A stretch of 64,000 bases of DNA from Spirosoma linguale DSM 74 (GCA_000024525.1 CP001769.1:3443001-3507000); one strand, 5' to 3'; shown: positions 52,795-62,530, numbered from the stretch's first letter. Translations and numbers: made by a program. The notes: a model not told the origin generated them from the sequence alone.

Positions 52795-52802
52795 TAGTTT
52801 TG
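52795..52802 (+). promoter_or_regulatory. Candidate -7 box of acs
   Basis: TAGTTTTG matches TAnnTTTG, 50 bases upstream of the ATG at 52853. Confidence 0.5.
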
Positions 52803-52852
52803 CCCCCTACTTTTATTCTTTTCTTACATAATCGCTCAATCACTCCTTGATT

Positions 52853-54748
52853 ATGCGTATCCGAACCTTTAACGAGTACCAGGAAGCCTACAAGCACAGT
52901 GTAGAAGACCCTGAATCTTTCTGGGCCGAAATTGCTCAGGAATTTCAATGGCGTAAACCCTGGACCAAAACACTGCAATGGAATTTCGATGAACCCAACG
53001 TGAAGTGGTTCACCGGAGGCAAACTCAACATTACGGAAAACTGTCTCGATCGTCACCTGCTTACCCAGGGCGATCAACCTGCTATTATCTGGGAACCCAA
53101 CGACCCTAATGAAGCAAGTATTACCCTGACTTACCGGATGCTCCACGACCAGGTGTGCCGATTCGCCAATGTGCTGAAACGCAATGGCGTAGTTAAAGGC
53201 GACCGGGTTTGTATTTATATGCCGATGGTGCCCGAACTGGCTATTGCCGTTCTGGCCTGCGCCCGTATCGGGGCCGTTCATTCGGTGGTTTTTGGCGGTT
53301 TTTCGGCACAAAGTATTGCCGACCGGATTAATGACGCCCAGTGCAAAGTGGTCGTTACGGCCGATGGAGCTTACCGGGGCAACAAGGAAATTCCGCTCAA
53401 AAGCACGGTCGACGATGCCCTGATCGGCTGCCCGAGCGTACGAAAAGTGATTGTTCTGACCCGTACCCGTACCCCGGTATCCATGCTTAAAGGCCGCGAC
53501 ATCTGGTGGGAACAGGAGCTAAAGCAGGTCACCGCCGATTGCCCTGCCGAGGAAATGGACGCCGAAGATATGCTCTTCATCCTCTACACCTCCGGCTCAA
53601 CGGGCAAGCCAAAAGGCGTTGTGCACACCTGTGGTGGGTACATGGTCTACGCAGCCTACACGTTCCAGAATGTGTTCCAGTACGAGCCCGGCGATATTCA
53701 CTTCTGCACGGCCGATATTGGCTGGATTACCGGACATAGCTACATTGTATACGGCCCACTGGCCTGCGGAGCCACGTCCATAATTTTTGAAGGAACGCCG
53801 ACCTATCCGGATTACGGCCGCTTCTGGGACATAACAGACAAACATAAAGTCAACATTCTGTACACGGCACCAACGGCCATTCGGTCGCTGATGGGCTTCG
53901 GGCTGGATAAAGTAGAAAACCACGACCTGAGCAGCTTACGGGTGCTCGGTTCCGTGGGCGAACCCATCAACGAAGAAGCCTGGCACTGGTACGACGATCA
54001 TATCGGTAAAAACCGATGCCCTATTGTCGATACCTGGTGGCAGACCGAAACGGGTGGTATTCTGATTTCACCTTTGGCCAGTATCACTAAAACAAAACCA
54101 ACCTACGCAACCCTTCCCCTGCCGGGTATTCAGCCGATTCTGGTCGATGAAAACGGTAAGGAGATCGAAGGAAACGGTGTGAGCGGCAATCTGTGCATGA
54201 AGTTTCCGTGGCCGGGCATTTTACGGACGACCTACGGCGACCACGAACGCTGCCGACAAACGTATTTTGCTACTTATCCGGGTTTGTATTTTACAGGCGA
54301 TGGCTGTCTGCGCGATGAAGATGGCTATTACCGGATTACAGGTCGCGTGGATGATGTACTCAACGTATCCGGGCACCGCATTGGTACGGCCGAAGTCGAA
54401 AACGCCATCAACATGCACACGGGCGTGGTTGAAAGCGCAGTCGTTGGTTACCCGCACGACATCAAAGGACAGGGTATCTACGCCTATGTTATCACCGATC
54501 AGCAACCGTCCGACCACGACGCCGACCTGACCAAACGGGATATTCTGGCTACGGTAACGCGGGTTATCGGTCCGATTGCCAAGCCCGATAAAATTCAGTT
54601 TGTGACGGGCCTACCCAAAACGCGTTCCGGCAAAATAATGCGCCGTATCCTCCGTAAAATCGCCGAAGGCGACACCAGTAATTTGGGCGATACGACCACT
54701 CTGCTCGACCCAGCGGTAGTTGACGAGATTAAGGAGGGGGCGCTGTAA
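52853..54748 (+). CDS. acs: Acetyl-CoA synthetase
   Basis: AMP-forming acetate:CoA ligase (631 aa, cytosolic) that turns acetate into acetyl-CoA. Motifs in order: [17 protein letters not shown] near the N-terminus, [24 protein letters not shown] block, [15 protein letters not shown] for AMP binding, [23 protein letters not shown] and [19 protein letters not shown], and the C-terminal acetylated-lysine motif [13 protein letters not shown]. The ATG at 52853 gives MRIRTFNEY; the in-frame TTG at 52847 adds two residues and is less likely. A box at 52795 gives a 50-base leader. The gene stands alone and ends at a simple terminator. Confidence 0.96.
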   Translation: MRIRTFNEYQEAYKHSVEDPESFWAEIAQEFQWRKPWTKTLQWNFDEPNVKWFTGGKLNITENCLDRHLLTQGDQPAIIWEPNDPNEASITLTYRMLHDQVCRFANVLKRNGVVKGDRVCIYMPMVPELAIAVLACARIGAVHSVVFGGFSAQSIADRINDAQCKVVVTADGAYRGNKEIPLKSTVDDALIGCPSVRKVIVLTRTRTPVSMLKGRDIWWEQELKQVTADCPAEEMDAEDMLFILYTSGSTGKPKGVVHTCGGYMVYAAYTFQNVFQYEPGDIHFCTADIGWITGHSYIVYGPLACGATSIIFEGTPTYPDYGRFWDITDKHKVNILYTAPTAIRSLMGFGLDKVENHDLSSLRVLGSVGEPINEEAWHWYDDHIGKNRCPIVDTWWQTETGGILISPLASITKTKPTYATLPLPGIQPILVDENGKEIEGNGVSGNLCMKFPWPGILRTTYGDHERCRQTYFATYPGLYFTGDGCLRDEDGYYRITGRVDDVLNVSGHRIGTAEVENAINMHTGVVESAVVGYPHDIKGQGIYAYVITDQQPSDHDADLTKRDILATVTRVIGPIAKPDKIQFVTGLPKTRSGKIMRRILRKIAEGDTSNLGDTTTLLDPAVVDEIKEGAL

Positions 54749-54774
54749 CCGCCAACTTTTGCTATTATTTTCAC

Positions 54775-54802
54775 TAACGCCGAATGGAAACGTTCGGCGT
54801 TA
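54775..54802 (+). terminator. acs terminator
   Basis: TAACGCCGAA (54775-54784) pairs with TTCGGCGTTA (54793-54802); 8-base loop. It is followed by a T-rich tail (TCTATTTG). Confidence 0.75.
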
Positions 54803-54816
54803 TCTATTTGAAGAAA

Positions 54817-54824
54817 TAGCTTTG
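54817..54824 (+). promoter_or_regulatory. Candidate -7 box of the cytochrome c / sugar dehydrogenase gene
   Basis: TAGCTTTG matches TAnnTTTG; TTCG lies 20 bases upstream (54793-54796). It gives a leader of about 90 bases to the ATG at 54919. Confidence 0.45.
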
Positions 54825-54918
54825 GGAAATACGACGCGCTATTCTGCTCAAAATCAGTAGAAACATCCGAGACCTGGTGTTTTACAGGACGACACATTAT
54901 ACCCCCACATAGCGAACT

Positions 54919-56319
54919 ATGCTTAAATTTACCATCAGCGCTGCTTTTGCCGCTGTCTTTTTGCTCAGTAGCTTTTTTACTGAACAAAAACCCGCTGCGA
55001 AAACGGCCCGTGAGAACTACGCTACCTATTGCGCTTCCTGCCACGGCGAAAAAGTAGAAGCTTTTGTCGACCGCAAATGGAAACACGGCAACGCCAAGAG
55101 CGACCTTACCAAAAGTATTTCGGAAGGTTACCCCGATCTGGGCATGCCAACCTGGAAAGCCACGCTGAGCGCATCCGAAATCGACGCCCTGGCTGAACTG
55201 ATTACGGAAAGCCTGAAAACCGTCGACCAGTACAAGTTTACCAGCAAGCCTACCTCAAATCTATTTGCCTCCGAAGGGCAAACGGTGAAACTGGACACAA
55301 TTGCCAAAGGACTGAATTCAGCCTGGGGGCTGGCGTTCCTACCCAACGATGAACTGCTGATTACCGACCGTTCCGGCGATATTTACCGGGTCGATAAAAA
55401 CCGGCAGAAGGTAAAAGTAACGGGTGGTCCAACGGTGCTGGCAGAAGGCCAGGGTGGTTTGCTGGATGTAGTCCTGCACCCGGATTTCGCCAAAAATCAG
55501 CTTGTTTACTTCTCGTATTCGGCGGTAAAGAACGAAGGCGACCAGAAATTATCGACCACCGCCGTTATGTGTGCCAAGTTAACGGGCGCTACCCTAACCG
55601 ACCAGAAGGTTATTTTCGAAGCGCTCCCCTATTCAAAAACCCGGCACCATTACGGCTCCCGGATGGCGTTCGACAACAAAGGCTTCCTGTTTGTTTCGGT
55701 GGGTGAGCGGGGCAATGAAAAAGAGAATCCCCAAACCATCACGAACGATCTGGGTAAAGTCCATCGCCTGCATGACGACGGGCGCATACCGGCAGACAAC
55801 CCGTTTGTGAACGACAAAACCGCTCGGGCGTCCATCTATTCGTATGGGCACCGGAATCCGCAGGGTATGATGAAACACCCTGTTACGGGCGAAATCTGGA
55901 CGAATGAGCACGGTCCACGCGGTGGCGATGAGCTAAATATTGTCAAAAAAGGCAGCAATTACGGCTGGCCAGTCATTTCGTACGGTATTAATTACGACGG
56001 GAAACCCATCACGGCCCTGTCGGCTAAAGAAGGTATGGAGCAGCCTCTCACCTACTGGCTTCCGTCCATTGCGCCCTCGGGTATGGCGTTCGTTAACAGT
56101 TCAAAGTATCCCGGCTGGAAAGATAATGTACTCATCGGCTCGTTGCGGTTTCAATACCTGAATCGTTGCGTAATGAAGGGTAACAAAGTGGTTAAGCAGG
56201 AAAAACTGCTGCCAAACATCGGTCGCGTCCGAAACATCAAACAGGGACCCGACGGGTATTTGTATGTGTCGGTTGAAGACCCTGGCTACGTATTTCGGTT
56301 AATGCCCGTGTCCATGTAA
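54919..56319 (+). CDS. Cytochrome c fused to PQQ-type sugar dehydrogenase
   Basis: A 466-aa periplasmic redox protein. Signal peptide 1-20. A monohaem cytochrome c domain comes first (about 30-100: YCASCHG with the haem-binding CxxCH, and LGMPTW as the likely axial Met loop). Residues ~120-460 are the soluble glucose/sorbosone dehydrogenase propeller of the YliI type: SAWGLAFLPNDELLITDR, HHYGSRMAFDNKGFLF, GHRNPQGM and NEHGPRGGDELN, which bind PQQ and calcium. Sugar oxidation would feed electrons to the attached haem. Having the cytochrome domain before the dehydrogenase is less usual than after it. The sugar is unknown; it could be aldose. Confidence 0.88.
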   Translation: MLKFTISAAFAAVFLLSSFFTEQKPAAKTARENYATYCASCHGEKVEAFVDRKWKHGNAKSDLTKSISEGYPDLGMPTWKATLSASEIDALAELITESLKTVDQYKFTSKPTSNLFASEGQTVKLDTIAKGLNSAWGLAFLPNDELLITDRSGDIYRVDKNRQKVKVTGGPTVLAEGQGGLLDVVLHPDFAKNQLVYFSYSAVKNEGDQKLSTTAVMCAKLTGATLTDQKVIFEALPYSKTRHHYGSRMAFDNKGFLFVSVGERGNEKENPQTITNDLGKVHRLHDDGRIPADNPFVNDKTARASIYSYGHRNPQGMMKHPVTGEIWTNEHGPRGGDELNIVKKGSNYGWPVISYGINYDGKPITALSAKEGMEQPLTYWLPSIAPSGMAFVNSSKYPGWKDNVLIGSLRFQYLNRCVMKGNKVVKQEKLLPNIGRVRNIKQGPDGYLYVSVEDPGYVFRLMPVSM

Positions 56320-56347
56320 TGTGCCGTTGAGATAAATCTTATTTAGA

Positions 56348-56407
56348 CAAGCGCTTAAAGCAGCAAAGCCGGACAACATGGTCCGGCTTTGCTGCTTTAA
56401 GCGCTTG
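56348..56407. terminator. 27-bp perfect hairpin
   Basis: Left arm 56348-56374 is fully complementary to right arm 56381-56407; loop AACATG. It contains the palindromic words AAGCGCTT and CCGGAC. It ends the transcript from the left and, with the next hairpin, may end transcripts from the right. Confidence 0.85.
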
Positions 56408-56447
56408 ATGTTGTACCGGACCGCATCCTGCTGTCCGGTACAACATC
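56407..56447. terminator. 15-bp perfect hairpin following the 27-bp one
   Basis: GATGTTGTACCGGAC (56407-56421) pairs with 56433-56447; 11-base loop. It shares one base with the preceding hairpin. The pair lies between a plus-strand stop and the minus-strand Uma2 stop. Confidence 0.8.
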
Positions 56448-56471
56448 AAACTTAGCTTATCGTATATGTAA

Positions 56472-57053
56472 CTACTCCTCCAAAATATCACCCAGAACCG
56501 TTTCAAAGCCAACCATCACCTCTTCGCCAGATAGTATTTCGGTAAACGCTTTTGCTTCGACAACCTGGTTCGGACGATAGATGTAGGTTAACTTTTCATC
56601 GGGATCAACCAGCCATGCCAGCCGAACACCATTGGTAAGCCACTTCTGCATCTTTTCTTTCAGAACCTCGATGTTGTCTGAATCGCTGGCTAATTCCAGG
56701 ACAAAATCGGGTGCCAGATGTGGGAACGAATGTTTTTCTTTCTTACTGAGAGTATCCCACTGCTCGCGCCGAATCCAGGCGACATCAGGCGCTTTCATGG
56801 ATTTGTCTTTCAGAAAAAAACCACCGTTCGAATCAATGACTTTACCCGCTTTAGTCTTGCGGTTCCAAATACCGATTTCAATATTTAGCTCACTATTATT
56901 GGTACTCGTCAGAAGGTGGGTGGGAGACATATTGATGTACAAAATACCGTTCTCGTCGCGTTCAATCGTTAGGTCAGGATTAGCCAGACAGAACCGGACT
57001 AATTCATCATCCGTAAAAACGTCGAGTTGTGGTATGTGTAGCGGCAGTTGCAT
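56472..57053 (-). CDS. Uma2-family (DUF820) putative nuclease
   Basis: A 193-aa protein of the PD-(D/E)XK-like Uma2 family. Diagnostic parts: FCLANPDLTIERDENG, IEIGIWNRKTKAGKV, MKAPDVAWIRREQW with the catalytic-type Asp, and LAPDFVLELASDSD with ExE-like acids, then WLTNGVRLAWLVDPDEKL. Family members are abundant in Cyanobacteria and Bacteroidota and are often near mobile elements; a nuclease role is suggested but rarely shown. Start 57053 is preferred over 57140 because the extra 29 residues would overlap the promoter. A well-formed promoter (TTTG-N19-TAGATTTG) is directly upstream. Confidence 0.84.
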   Translation of the reverse strand: MQLPLHIPQLDVFTDDELVRFCLANPDLTIERDENGILYINMSPTHLLTSTNNSELNIEIGIWNRKTKAGKVIDSNGGFFLKDKSMKAPDVAWIRREQWDTLSKKEKHSFPHLAPDFVLELASDSDNIEVLKEKMQKWLTNGVRLAWLVDPDEKLTYIYRPNQVVEAKAFTEILSGEEVMVGFETVLGDILEE

Positions 57054-57076
57054 AAGTAATCGGGTTTCAGCTGTAA

Positions 57077-57107
57077 CAAATCTACCAAAGTTGATGAAGC
57101 AATCAAA
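57077..57107 (-). promoter_or_regulatory. Promoter of the Uma2 gene
   Basis: On the minus strand TTTG (57107-57104), 19 bases, TAGATTTG (57084-57077), a full match to both consensus parts. It lies 23 bases before the ATG at 57053 and just past the DUF1624 stop, so Uma2 is separately transcribed. Confidence 0.65.
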
Positions 57108-57121
57108 GCCTGTAACCAGTA

Positions 57122-58294
57122 TCATACATAGCGTAACCAACCAATTTCAGCGTGAGCGGCTTTATACTTTCCGTACCACTTGCAGAGTGGGTACAGCAGG
57201 ACAACCAACCCGAGCCAGACAACGTACACAAGTTCAAGCGAAACACCCGCACCGGCTGGTCGGCCAAAATTCAACGGTCCCGAAGGGAGGTCCGCCAACG
57301 AATATCCTTGCAGTAGACTCATCCCGATCATCGACAGATGCACCAGATACCAGTGCAGAATGTAATAGAACATAGGCACCTTCCCATACACCGTAAGCCA
57401 GCGGGTAAAGCGGTTATTAGCTCCATCAATGGCAGATAGAAAGACCAGCATCAGGCCGAGCATGAGCAAGTCATAGAGCAGAGATGGGGGATATTTGGTA
57501 ACATTGATAAACGACAGGAACGTAAACAGGCCACTTTTCTGAGGTGCCCAGGGAGCCGGATCGCCGTATATATTCAGGAAACGCAGTAGAACAAATAAAG
57601 CAAGCGCCCCTACCCCGATTCGCAGCAAGAGCGGTTTTCGTTGCTCCATTGGCCGTTCCATCAGCTGACCGCAGGCATAGCCAACCAGCATAATTCCCAG
57701 CCACGGAATCAGCGGATAGGCTACCAGCAGGGCGAAAGTGGGGCTTACCGGAAAGAAATCCGTTCGGAAAAATAGTGCCCACAGCAGTTTAGCCGCTGGA
57801 TTCGTGAACGTTGGTACAAGCTGGAGAATGTTGTGTCCGAACACAATTACTAAACCAATCAGGCCAACCTGTTTCGCCGGTAACTTCGACACGATCGAGA
57901 GGATAACCAGCCCGCCACCAATGGCGTAAATAACCTGTAACATCAACGACTGAAACCGGATGTCGAACCAAAAGGCGAAATTAATAACCGTCAGTTCGAG
58001 CAGGATTAGCACCAATCCCCGTTTCAGCAGAAAGCTTCGCGCCGACTTGTTCGTTTCAGCCGTCGCGTGTTGCTTTTTCAGCGACAGATACGCCGATGTT
58101 CCCGACAGAAAAACGAAGGTTGGGGCACACAAGTGCGTGATCCACCGCGTCATGAAAATAGCCGGTGTCGTTGTCGCCAGATCGGTTGGGTTCTGAGTGA
58201 GTGCGGGCGTATGAAGCAGATCACGGACATGATCGAGCGCCATAATAACCATCACCAGCCCACGGGTAATATCAATGGCCGTTACCCGTTTCAT
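57122..58294 (-). CDS. DUF1624 / heparan-alpha-glucosaminide N-acetyltransferase-like protein
   Basis: A 390-aa inner-membrane protein with about ten helices. The N-terminus AIDITRGLVMVIMALDHVRDLL and the loop WITHLCAPTFVFLSGTSAYL match the HGSNAT/DUF1624 family; a conserved His follows each. Human HGSNAT uses acetyl-CoA in the cytosol to acetylate a glucosamine on the other side; a similar transmembrane acyl transfer is possible here, but the substrate is unknown. The ATG overlaps the stop of the upstream DUF1080 gene (ATGA, 58291-58294), so translation is coupled. It is the last gene of a Kelch-DUF1080-DUF1624 operon. Confidence 0.82.
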   Translation of the reverse strand: MKRVTAIDITRGLVMVIMALDHVRDLLHTPALTQNPTDLATTTPAIFMTRWITHLCAPTFVFLSGTSAYLSLKKQHATAETNKSARSFLLKRGLVLILLELTVINFAFWFDIRFQSLMLQVIYAIGGGLVILSIVSKLPAKQVGLIGLVIVFGHNILQLVPTFTNPAAKLLWALFFRTDFFPVSPTFALLVAYPLIPWLGIMLVGYACGQLMERPMEQRKPLLLRIGVGALALFVLLRFLNIYGDPAPWAPQKSGLFTFLSFINVTKYPPSLLYDLLMLGLMLVFLSAIDGANNRFTRWLTVYGKVPMFYYILHWYLVHLSMIGMSLLQGYSLADLPSGPLNFGRPAGAGVSLELVYVVWLGLVVLLYPLCKWYGKYKAAHAEIGWLRYV

Positions 58295-59190
58295 TTCTTA
58301 TAGCGGCATTTTGTATTATCGGCCTTCACGTAATACGACTTATAGTTTAGTGCTTTGGGGTTCATACAACCCTTGAGTTCAAGCACTTCTATATTTTTAA
58401 AATCAATGGGATGGCTTTCAGCCTGTAAGGCAAGGTACCCGCTGCCAAGGGGGGTGTTAGCCTGACTTACCCAGTGCTTCTCGGCATTGGCACCAAATCG
58501 CCCGGCATCCCAGTCGTGGTCCTTACTGACGAAACCGCCACCAACCTGCGGCCGTTGGTACGTTAACACCGTTTCTCCATTGATCAGATGGTGCACAATG
58601 GAATCGCCCAGTACGATTGCTTCAGCCGTAACCCACTGGTCACCATCGTATGTTTTTGAATTGGAGTCCGTGCAATGCTCGGGGCGAAGACTATTCCCGA
58701 TAAACACTTGTGTACCCGGCGTACAGAGATTGCCCGTATGGCGCTCCCCTTTCCCCAGGCCACCCAGCAACTGCATCTCCAGCGAAACAGGAAACGTTTG
58801 ATTGAGCGACAAACTCTCCGCCGACTGCGAGTGCAGCATAATACCGCTATTCCGTACGTTCCAGGAATCGCCACCGGGTGTTTGATTGCCTAAAAACCGG
58901 TACTGAAACCGCACCCGATAATATGAGTATGGCTTTTTGTAATAGATATGCCCGTATTTAAAATCAAACGTTTTATACTGGTCATAGACAACCCGCAGGA
59001 TACCCTTCTCTACCCGGAAGGTATTCTGATAATTGTCGTTAAGTGGTCGCCCGGCAATCTTAATATCCCAGTCTTTCAGGTCTTTCCCATTGAAAATCTG
59101 GACCCATTCTTCTCTGTCGGCCGCCTTCTGGGCAAACGATACGGGAAGAGTAAACAAGCCAATCAGAAGCAGGAGTAATACGTTTCTCAT
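58291..59190 (-). CDS. DUF1080 secreted (3-keto-disaccharide hydrolase-like) protein
   Basis: A 299-aa protein with signal peptide 1-20 (PVSFAQK). DUF1080/3-keto-disaccharide hydrolase-like beta-sandwich: WVQIFNGKDLKDWDIKIAG and FRVEKGILRVVYDQYKTFDF at the start, VRNSGIMLHSQSAESL in the core and GYLALQAESHPIDFKNIEVLEL near the end, which is the family signature. Related proteins in Bacteroidota and Planctomycetota cut 3-keto-glycosides made by a partner dehydrogenase. That partner is not in the operon. Four Cys residues near the C-terminus could form disulfides. It is coupled by overlap to DUF1624 and follows the Kelch gene. Confidence 0.84.
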   Translation of the reverse strand: MRNVLLLLLIGLFTLPVSFAQKAADREEWVQIFNGKDLKDWDIKIAGRPLNDNYQNTFRVEKGILRVVYDQYKTFDFKYGHIYYKKPYSYYRVRFQYRFLGNQTPGGDSWNVRNSGIMLHSQSAESLSLNQTFPVSLEMQLLGGLGKGERHTGNLCTPGTQVFIGNSLRPEHCTDSNSKTYDGDQWVTAEAIVLGDSIVHHLINGETVLTYQRPQVGGGFVSKDHDWDAGRFGANAEKHWVSQANTPLGSGYLALQAESHPIDFKNIEVLELKGCMNPKALNYKSYYVKADNTKCRYKK

Positions 59191-59247
59191 GTAGGGTAAA
59201 TGATAATGGAAGAGAATAGATAGGAACGCGGATGGGACGGATCAAAC

Positions 59248-60213
59248 TTATTTCATTACTTCAACGGTGTTCAGTTCCGGTCCACCGCCATGATTAGCCG
59301 AGCCCGCAACAATGTAGATTTTATCCTTGTAAACGACCGCCTGCGTACCATGACGGCCCTGTTTTAGGGTTGGGCCAGCGATCCACTTATTTGTTTTTGG
59401 ATCGAGCGCTTCGGCTTCGTTATGAGCCAGCAATTGTACAGTTTCGCCACCAATGATCCAGACTTTACCACCCAGCGTCACGGCCGTAGCACCCGCACGC
59501 TGGGTTGGGATGTTAGCTGTGGCGGGCAGGGTTTCCCAGCGGCCCGTTTTAAAATCGTACACATCGACCTCAGCAATGGTCGTTTCCAGTACTTTATTGA
59601 TCCGCGCCGTTGAATTACGGCCACCGGCCAGATACAACTTATCGCCTACCACAGCGGCTGTAATATGATCGCGGGTGCGGGGGGCATCGGGAAGCTGTTT
59701 CCAGGTATTCGTTTTCGGGTCATACTCATCCAGCCAGGCTACATGCCCATCGTAGTGCCCGTCGATAATGCCACAGGCCATGTATATTTTGTTTTTGTAC
59801 ACGACTACGCCTGCCGAGCCCCGGAGCCGCTCCTTCGGTATTTCGGGGCCGGTACGCCATTTCCCCGTCTTAGGACTGTATATATAAATGTTTGGCAAGG
59901 GGGTCTCGTGCGGGTATTTTCCCTGAAAAGCGCCCACTACGTACAGTTCTCCCTGGTACGTGATAGCCTGAAAGTGGTTCATTTCAACGGGTGGAGTAGG
60001 AAGCGTTTGCCAAACGAGCGTTTTCAGGTTGAGCGCTTCGAGCGGCTTCATACCCCGGCCACCCACAGCATACAGACTGTCTCCAATCAACGTGGCTGCG
60101 TTTTCGTGCCGAACAGAGCACGCGTTTTGTGTGATAACGGGTTGCCAGGTTTGCGCGTGAACACCCATACTGATGCTGGCAAAGCCCAGAAAATAGCGAA
60201 AATAGCCCTTCAT
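59248..60213 (-). CDS. Secreted Kelch-repeat protein
   Basis: A 321-aa protein with signal peptide 1-20 (SMGVHAQ). Five or six Kelch repeats, each with a GG or GS and a spaced Tyr and Trp: LIGDSLYAVGGRGMKPLE, QGELYVVGAFQGK, YKNKIYMACGIIDGH, GDKLYLAGGRNS and LGGKVWIIGGETVQ. It should fold as a six-bladed propeller in the periplasm. Some Kelch proteins of this size, such as NanM, are sialic acid mutarotases; that is only a possibility. It is the first gene of the operon with DUF1080 (57-base gap) and DUF1624. No promoter box is clear. Confidence 0.84.
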   Translation of the reverse strand: MKGYFRYFLGFASISMGVHAQTWQPVITQNACSVRHENAATLIGDSLYAVGGRGMKPLEALNLKTLVWQTLPTPPVEMNHFQAITYQGELYVVGAFQGKYPHETPLPNIYIYSPKTGKWRTGPEIPKERLRGSAGVVVYKNKIYMACGIIDGHYDGHVAWLDEYDPKTNTWKQLPDAPRTRDHITAAVVGDKLYLAGGRNSTARINKVLETTIAEVDVYDFKTGRWETLPATANIPTQRAGATAVTLGGKVWIIGGETVQLLAHNEAEALDPKTNKWIAGPTLKQGRHGTQAVVYKDKIYIVAGSANHGGGPELNTVEVMK

Positions 60214-60351
60214 AGAGGTTTATACAGAGAGGAAAAAGTGATTGATCAGTAAATCATGTTTCAGGCCGATACTACTCTAATTTACGGGTCATTTGGCAAA
60301 CCATTTATCTATTCATTGGTTAAACCATAGAGTTAATATACAAATGTTGTT

Positions 60352-62004
60352 ATGGAAACGAACCAAAACGGTAATGGTCAAAACGGGCATACACCCGGAC
60401 CAGAATTCGGTGCCACCGGACTTCAGCCACAAGACCAGCCCACTGACCAGACCTTAACGACCAGGCAGGGTCACCCGCTTACCAACAACCAGAATGTTCG
60501 CACAGTGGGTAATCGTGGGCCAACCACGCTGGAAAACTACCCTTTCCTCGAAAAAATAAGTCATTTCGACCGCGAGCGCATCCCAGAACGCGTTGTTCAC
60601 GCCCGTGGGGCCGGTACACACGGCGTTTTCGAAGCCTACGGAACCGTTGGCGACGAGCCTGTTTCGAAATACACCCGTGCCAAATTGTTTCAGGAGAAAG
60701 GAAAGCAAACGCCGGTTTTCGTACGTTTCTCATCCGTTATTCACGGTGGTCATTCGCCCGAAACCCTCCGCGACCCACGTGGTTTTGCCGTGAAATTTTA
60801 CACCGAAGAGGGTAACTGGGATCTGGTTGGCAACAACCTGAAAGTGTTCTTTATTCGCGATGCGATGAAGTTCCCCGACATGGTACACGCTCTGAAGCCA
60901 GACCCAATAACAAACCGGCAGGACGGCGGACGTATTTTCGATTTTATGAGCAATACGCCCGAGTCGGTCCATATGCTCACCTTCTTATTTTCACCCTGGG
61001 GTATTCCGGCCAACTACCGGCAGATGCAGGGCTCAGGTGTGAACACCTACAAATGGGTGAATGAACAGGGTGAAGGCGTACTGATCAAGTACCACTGGGA
61101 ACCTAAACAGGGAATCAAGAATCTGACCCAGCCCGAAGCCGAGCAGATTCAGGGTAAAAACTTTAACCATGCTACCCAGGATTTGTATGACGCCATTGAA
61201 GCCGGAAATTTCCCCCAATGGGAGCTTCTGGTTCAGATTATGAGCGACGACGAGCACCCTGAACTTGACTTCGATCCGCTCGATGATACAAAGCTGTGGC
61301 CGCAGGAGCAGTTTCCGTGGTTGCCGGTGGGGATGATGACGCTCAACAAAAACCCGGAGAATTATTTCCACGAGGTAGAGCAGGTTGCTTTTGGAACAGG
61401 GGTGCTGGTCGATGGGCTGGACTTCTCCGACGACAAAATGCTTCAGGGCCGTACCTTCTCCTATTCAGATACGCAGCGTTACCGTGTGGGTACCAATTAC
61501 CTGCAACTGCCCATCAATGCCCCGAAAAAACATGTGGCAACAAACCAGCGCGACGGCCAGATGCAATACCGCGTTGACACCGCACCGGGGCAGAATAAGC
61601 ACGTCAATTACGAGCCGTCGTCCATGAACGGCCTGAAAGAAGCGCCCCGGACGTATCCCGATCATAAGCCTTACATTTCGGGAAACCTAATGCGCCAGCC
61701 AATTGACCGGACCAATAACTTCAAACAGGCGGGAGAACGTTACCGTACATTTGAGGACTGGGAACGCGATGATCTGATCAATAATCTGGTTGCCAATCTA
61801 TCGGGCGCTCAGCAAAATGTTCAGGATAAAATGGTTGAACTGTTCAGTCAGTGCGACGAGGATTATGGTCGGCGCGTGAAGGAAGGCCTGCAAAAAGTAG
61901 CAAACGGCACAGGCGAGCAACTACACGGCCAGGCAAATACCCAGGTTGGGCAGGAAGCTGCGCAACAGGCCGAGGAATTGGCCCACGAAGCCAAACCCTA
62001 TTAA
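60352..62004 (+). CDS. katA: Haem catalase (clade 3-like)
   Basis: Monofunctional catalase that breaks down hydrogen peroxide (550 aa). The haem-pocket residues are visible: distal His83 ([11 protein letters not shown]), Asn155 ([11 protein letters not shown]), and the proximal Tyr371 with Arg367 in [19 protein letters not shown]-binding segments are those of typical small-subunit catalases. The N-terminal 45 residues are Gln/Asn/Thr/Pro-rich, and the C-terminus has about 40 extra residues ([18 protein letters not shown]). No signal peptide, so it is cytosolic. Upstream is an AT-rich region with an AACCA/TTGGTT repeat, possibly regulatory. The gene ends at a bidirectional hairpin. Confidence 0.95.
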   Translation: METNQNGNGQNGHTPGPEFGATGLQPQDQPTDQTLTTRQGHPLTNNQNVRTVGNRGPTTLENYPFLEKISHFDRERIPERVVHARGAGTHGVFEAYGTVGDEPVSKYTRAKLFQEKGKQTPVFVRFSSVIHGGHSPETLRDPRGFAVKFYTEEGNWDLVGNNLKVFFIRDAMKFPDMVHALKPDPITNRQDGGRIFDFMSNTPESVHMLTFLFSPWGIPANYRQMQGSGVNTYKWVNEQGEGVLIKYHWEPKQGIKNLTQPEAEQIQGKNFNHATQDLYDAIEAGNFPQWELLVQIMSDDEHPELDFDPLDDTKLWPQEQFPWLPVGMMTLNKNPENYFHEVEQVAFGTGVLVDGLDFSDDKMLQGRTFSYSDTQRYRVGTNYLQLPINAPKKHVATNQRDGQMQYRVDTAPGQNKHVNYEPSSMNGLKEAPRTYPDHKPYISGNLMRQPIDRTNNFKQAGERYRTFEDWERDDLINNLVANLSGAQQNVQDKMVELFSQCDEDYGRRVKEGLQKVANGTGEQLHGQANTQVGQEAAQQAEELAHEAKPY

Positions 62005-62024
62005 CCCGTTTCCCTATACTTACC

Positions 62025-62063
62025 AGAAAAGGCTCTTAGGCATTTTGTTTAGGAGTCTTTTCT
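62025..62063. terminator. katA terminator
   Basis: AGAAAAGGCTCTTA (62025-62038) pairs with TAGGAGTCTTTTCT-type sequence (62050-62063), two mismatches, followed by T5. It lies between the convergent katA and Lrp genes. Confidence 0.65.
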
Positions 62064-62065
62064 TT

Positions 62066-62530
62066 TTACTCCAGCGGAACAATGGTTGAGCTTTTAACGT
62101 CAGCCATGACAAAAAAGCTGCTGATATGCAGTGTGCCGGGAATGACCGATAGCTGTTCCTGATAGAAATAATTGTACGTCTCCATATCGCGGCTTACGAT
62201 TTTAAGCAGATAATCGAATGTTCCCGACACTCGGTTGCATTCCAATACATCGGGTAAAAGACGAATAGCACCTTCAAAATCGGCGAACGCATCGCGGGTT
62301 TGCCGGTCCAGGGTTACCTGACAATACACCATTAACAAATTTCCCAGTTTCTTCTTGTTAAGTATCGTTACGTACCGCTCTATGATACCCTCCCGTTCGA
62401 GTCGTTTGATACGCTCGTGTACGGGTGTTTTTGACAGATTAATTCGTTGCCCTATTTCCTGTATCGTTAGTCGGGCATTCTGCTGAAGCAGGGTAAGAAT
62501 TTTGCGATCAGTATTATCCAGGTTCTCCAT
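62066..62530 (-). CDS. Lrp/AsnC-family regulator
   Basis: A 154-aa transcription factor. An N-terminal winged helix-turn-helix (about 3-60: LDNTDRKILTLLQQNARLTIQ followed by EIGQRINLSKTPVHERIKRL) and a C-terminal RAM ligand-binding domain (70-150: GNLLMVYCQVTLDRQTRDAF; VSGTFDYLLKIVSRDMETYN). It is divergent from alanine dehydrogenase, the standard layout for a regulator that responds to an amino acid such as alanine or leucine and controls the catabolic gene. A 15-bp near-palindrome in the shared spacer (62604-62618) is the likely operator. Autoregulation is expected. Confidence 0.92.
   Translation of the reverse strand: MENLDNTDRKILTLLQQNARLTIQEIGQRINLSKTPVHERIKRLEREGIIERYVTILNKKKLGNLLMVYCQVTLDRQTRDAFADFEGAIRLLPDVLECNRVSGTFDYLLKIVSRDMETYNYFYQEQLSVIPGTLHISSFFVMADVKSSTIVPLE

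Noticed and set aside
56472-57140. Longer Uma2 start at 57140
   Set aside because: It would place the first 29 residues across a well-formed promoter and the DUF1624 stop.
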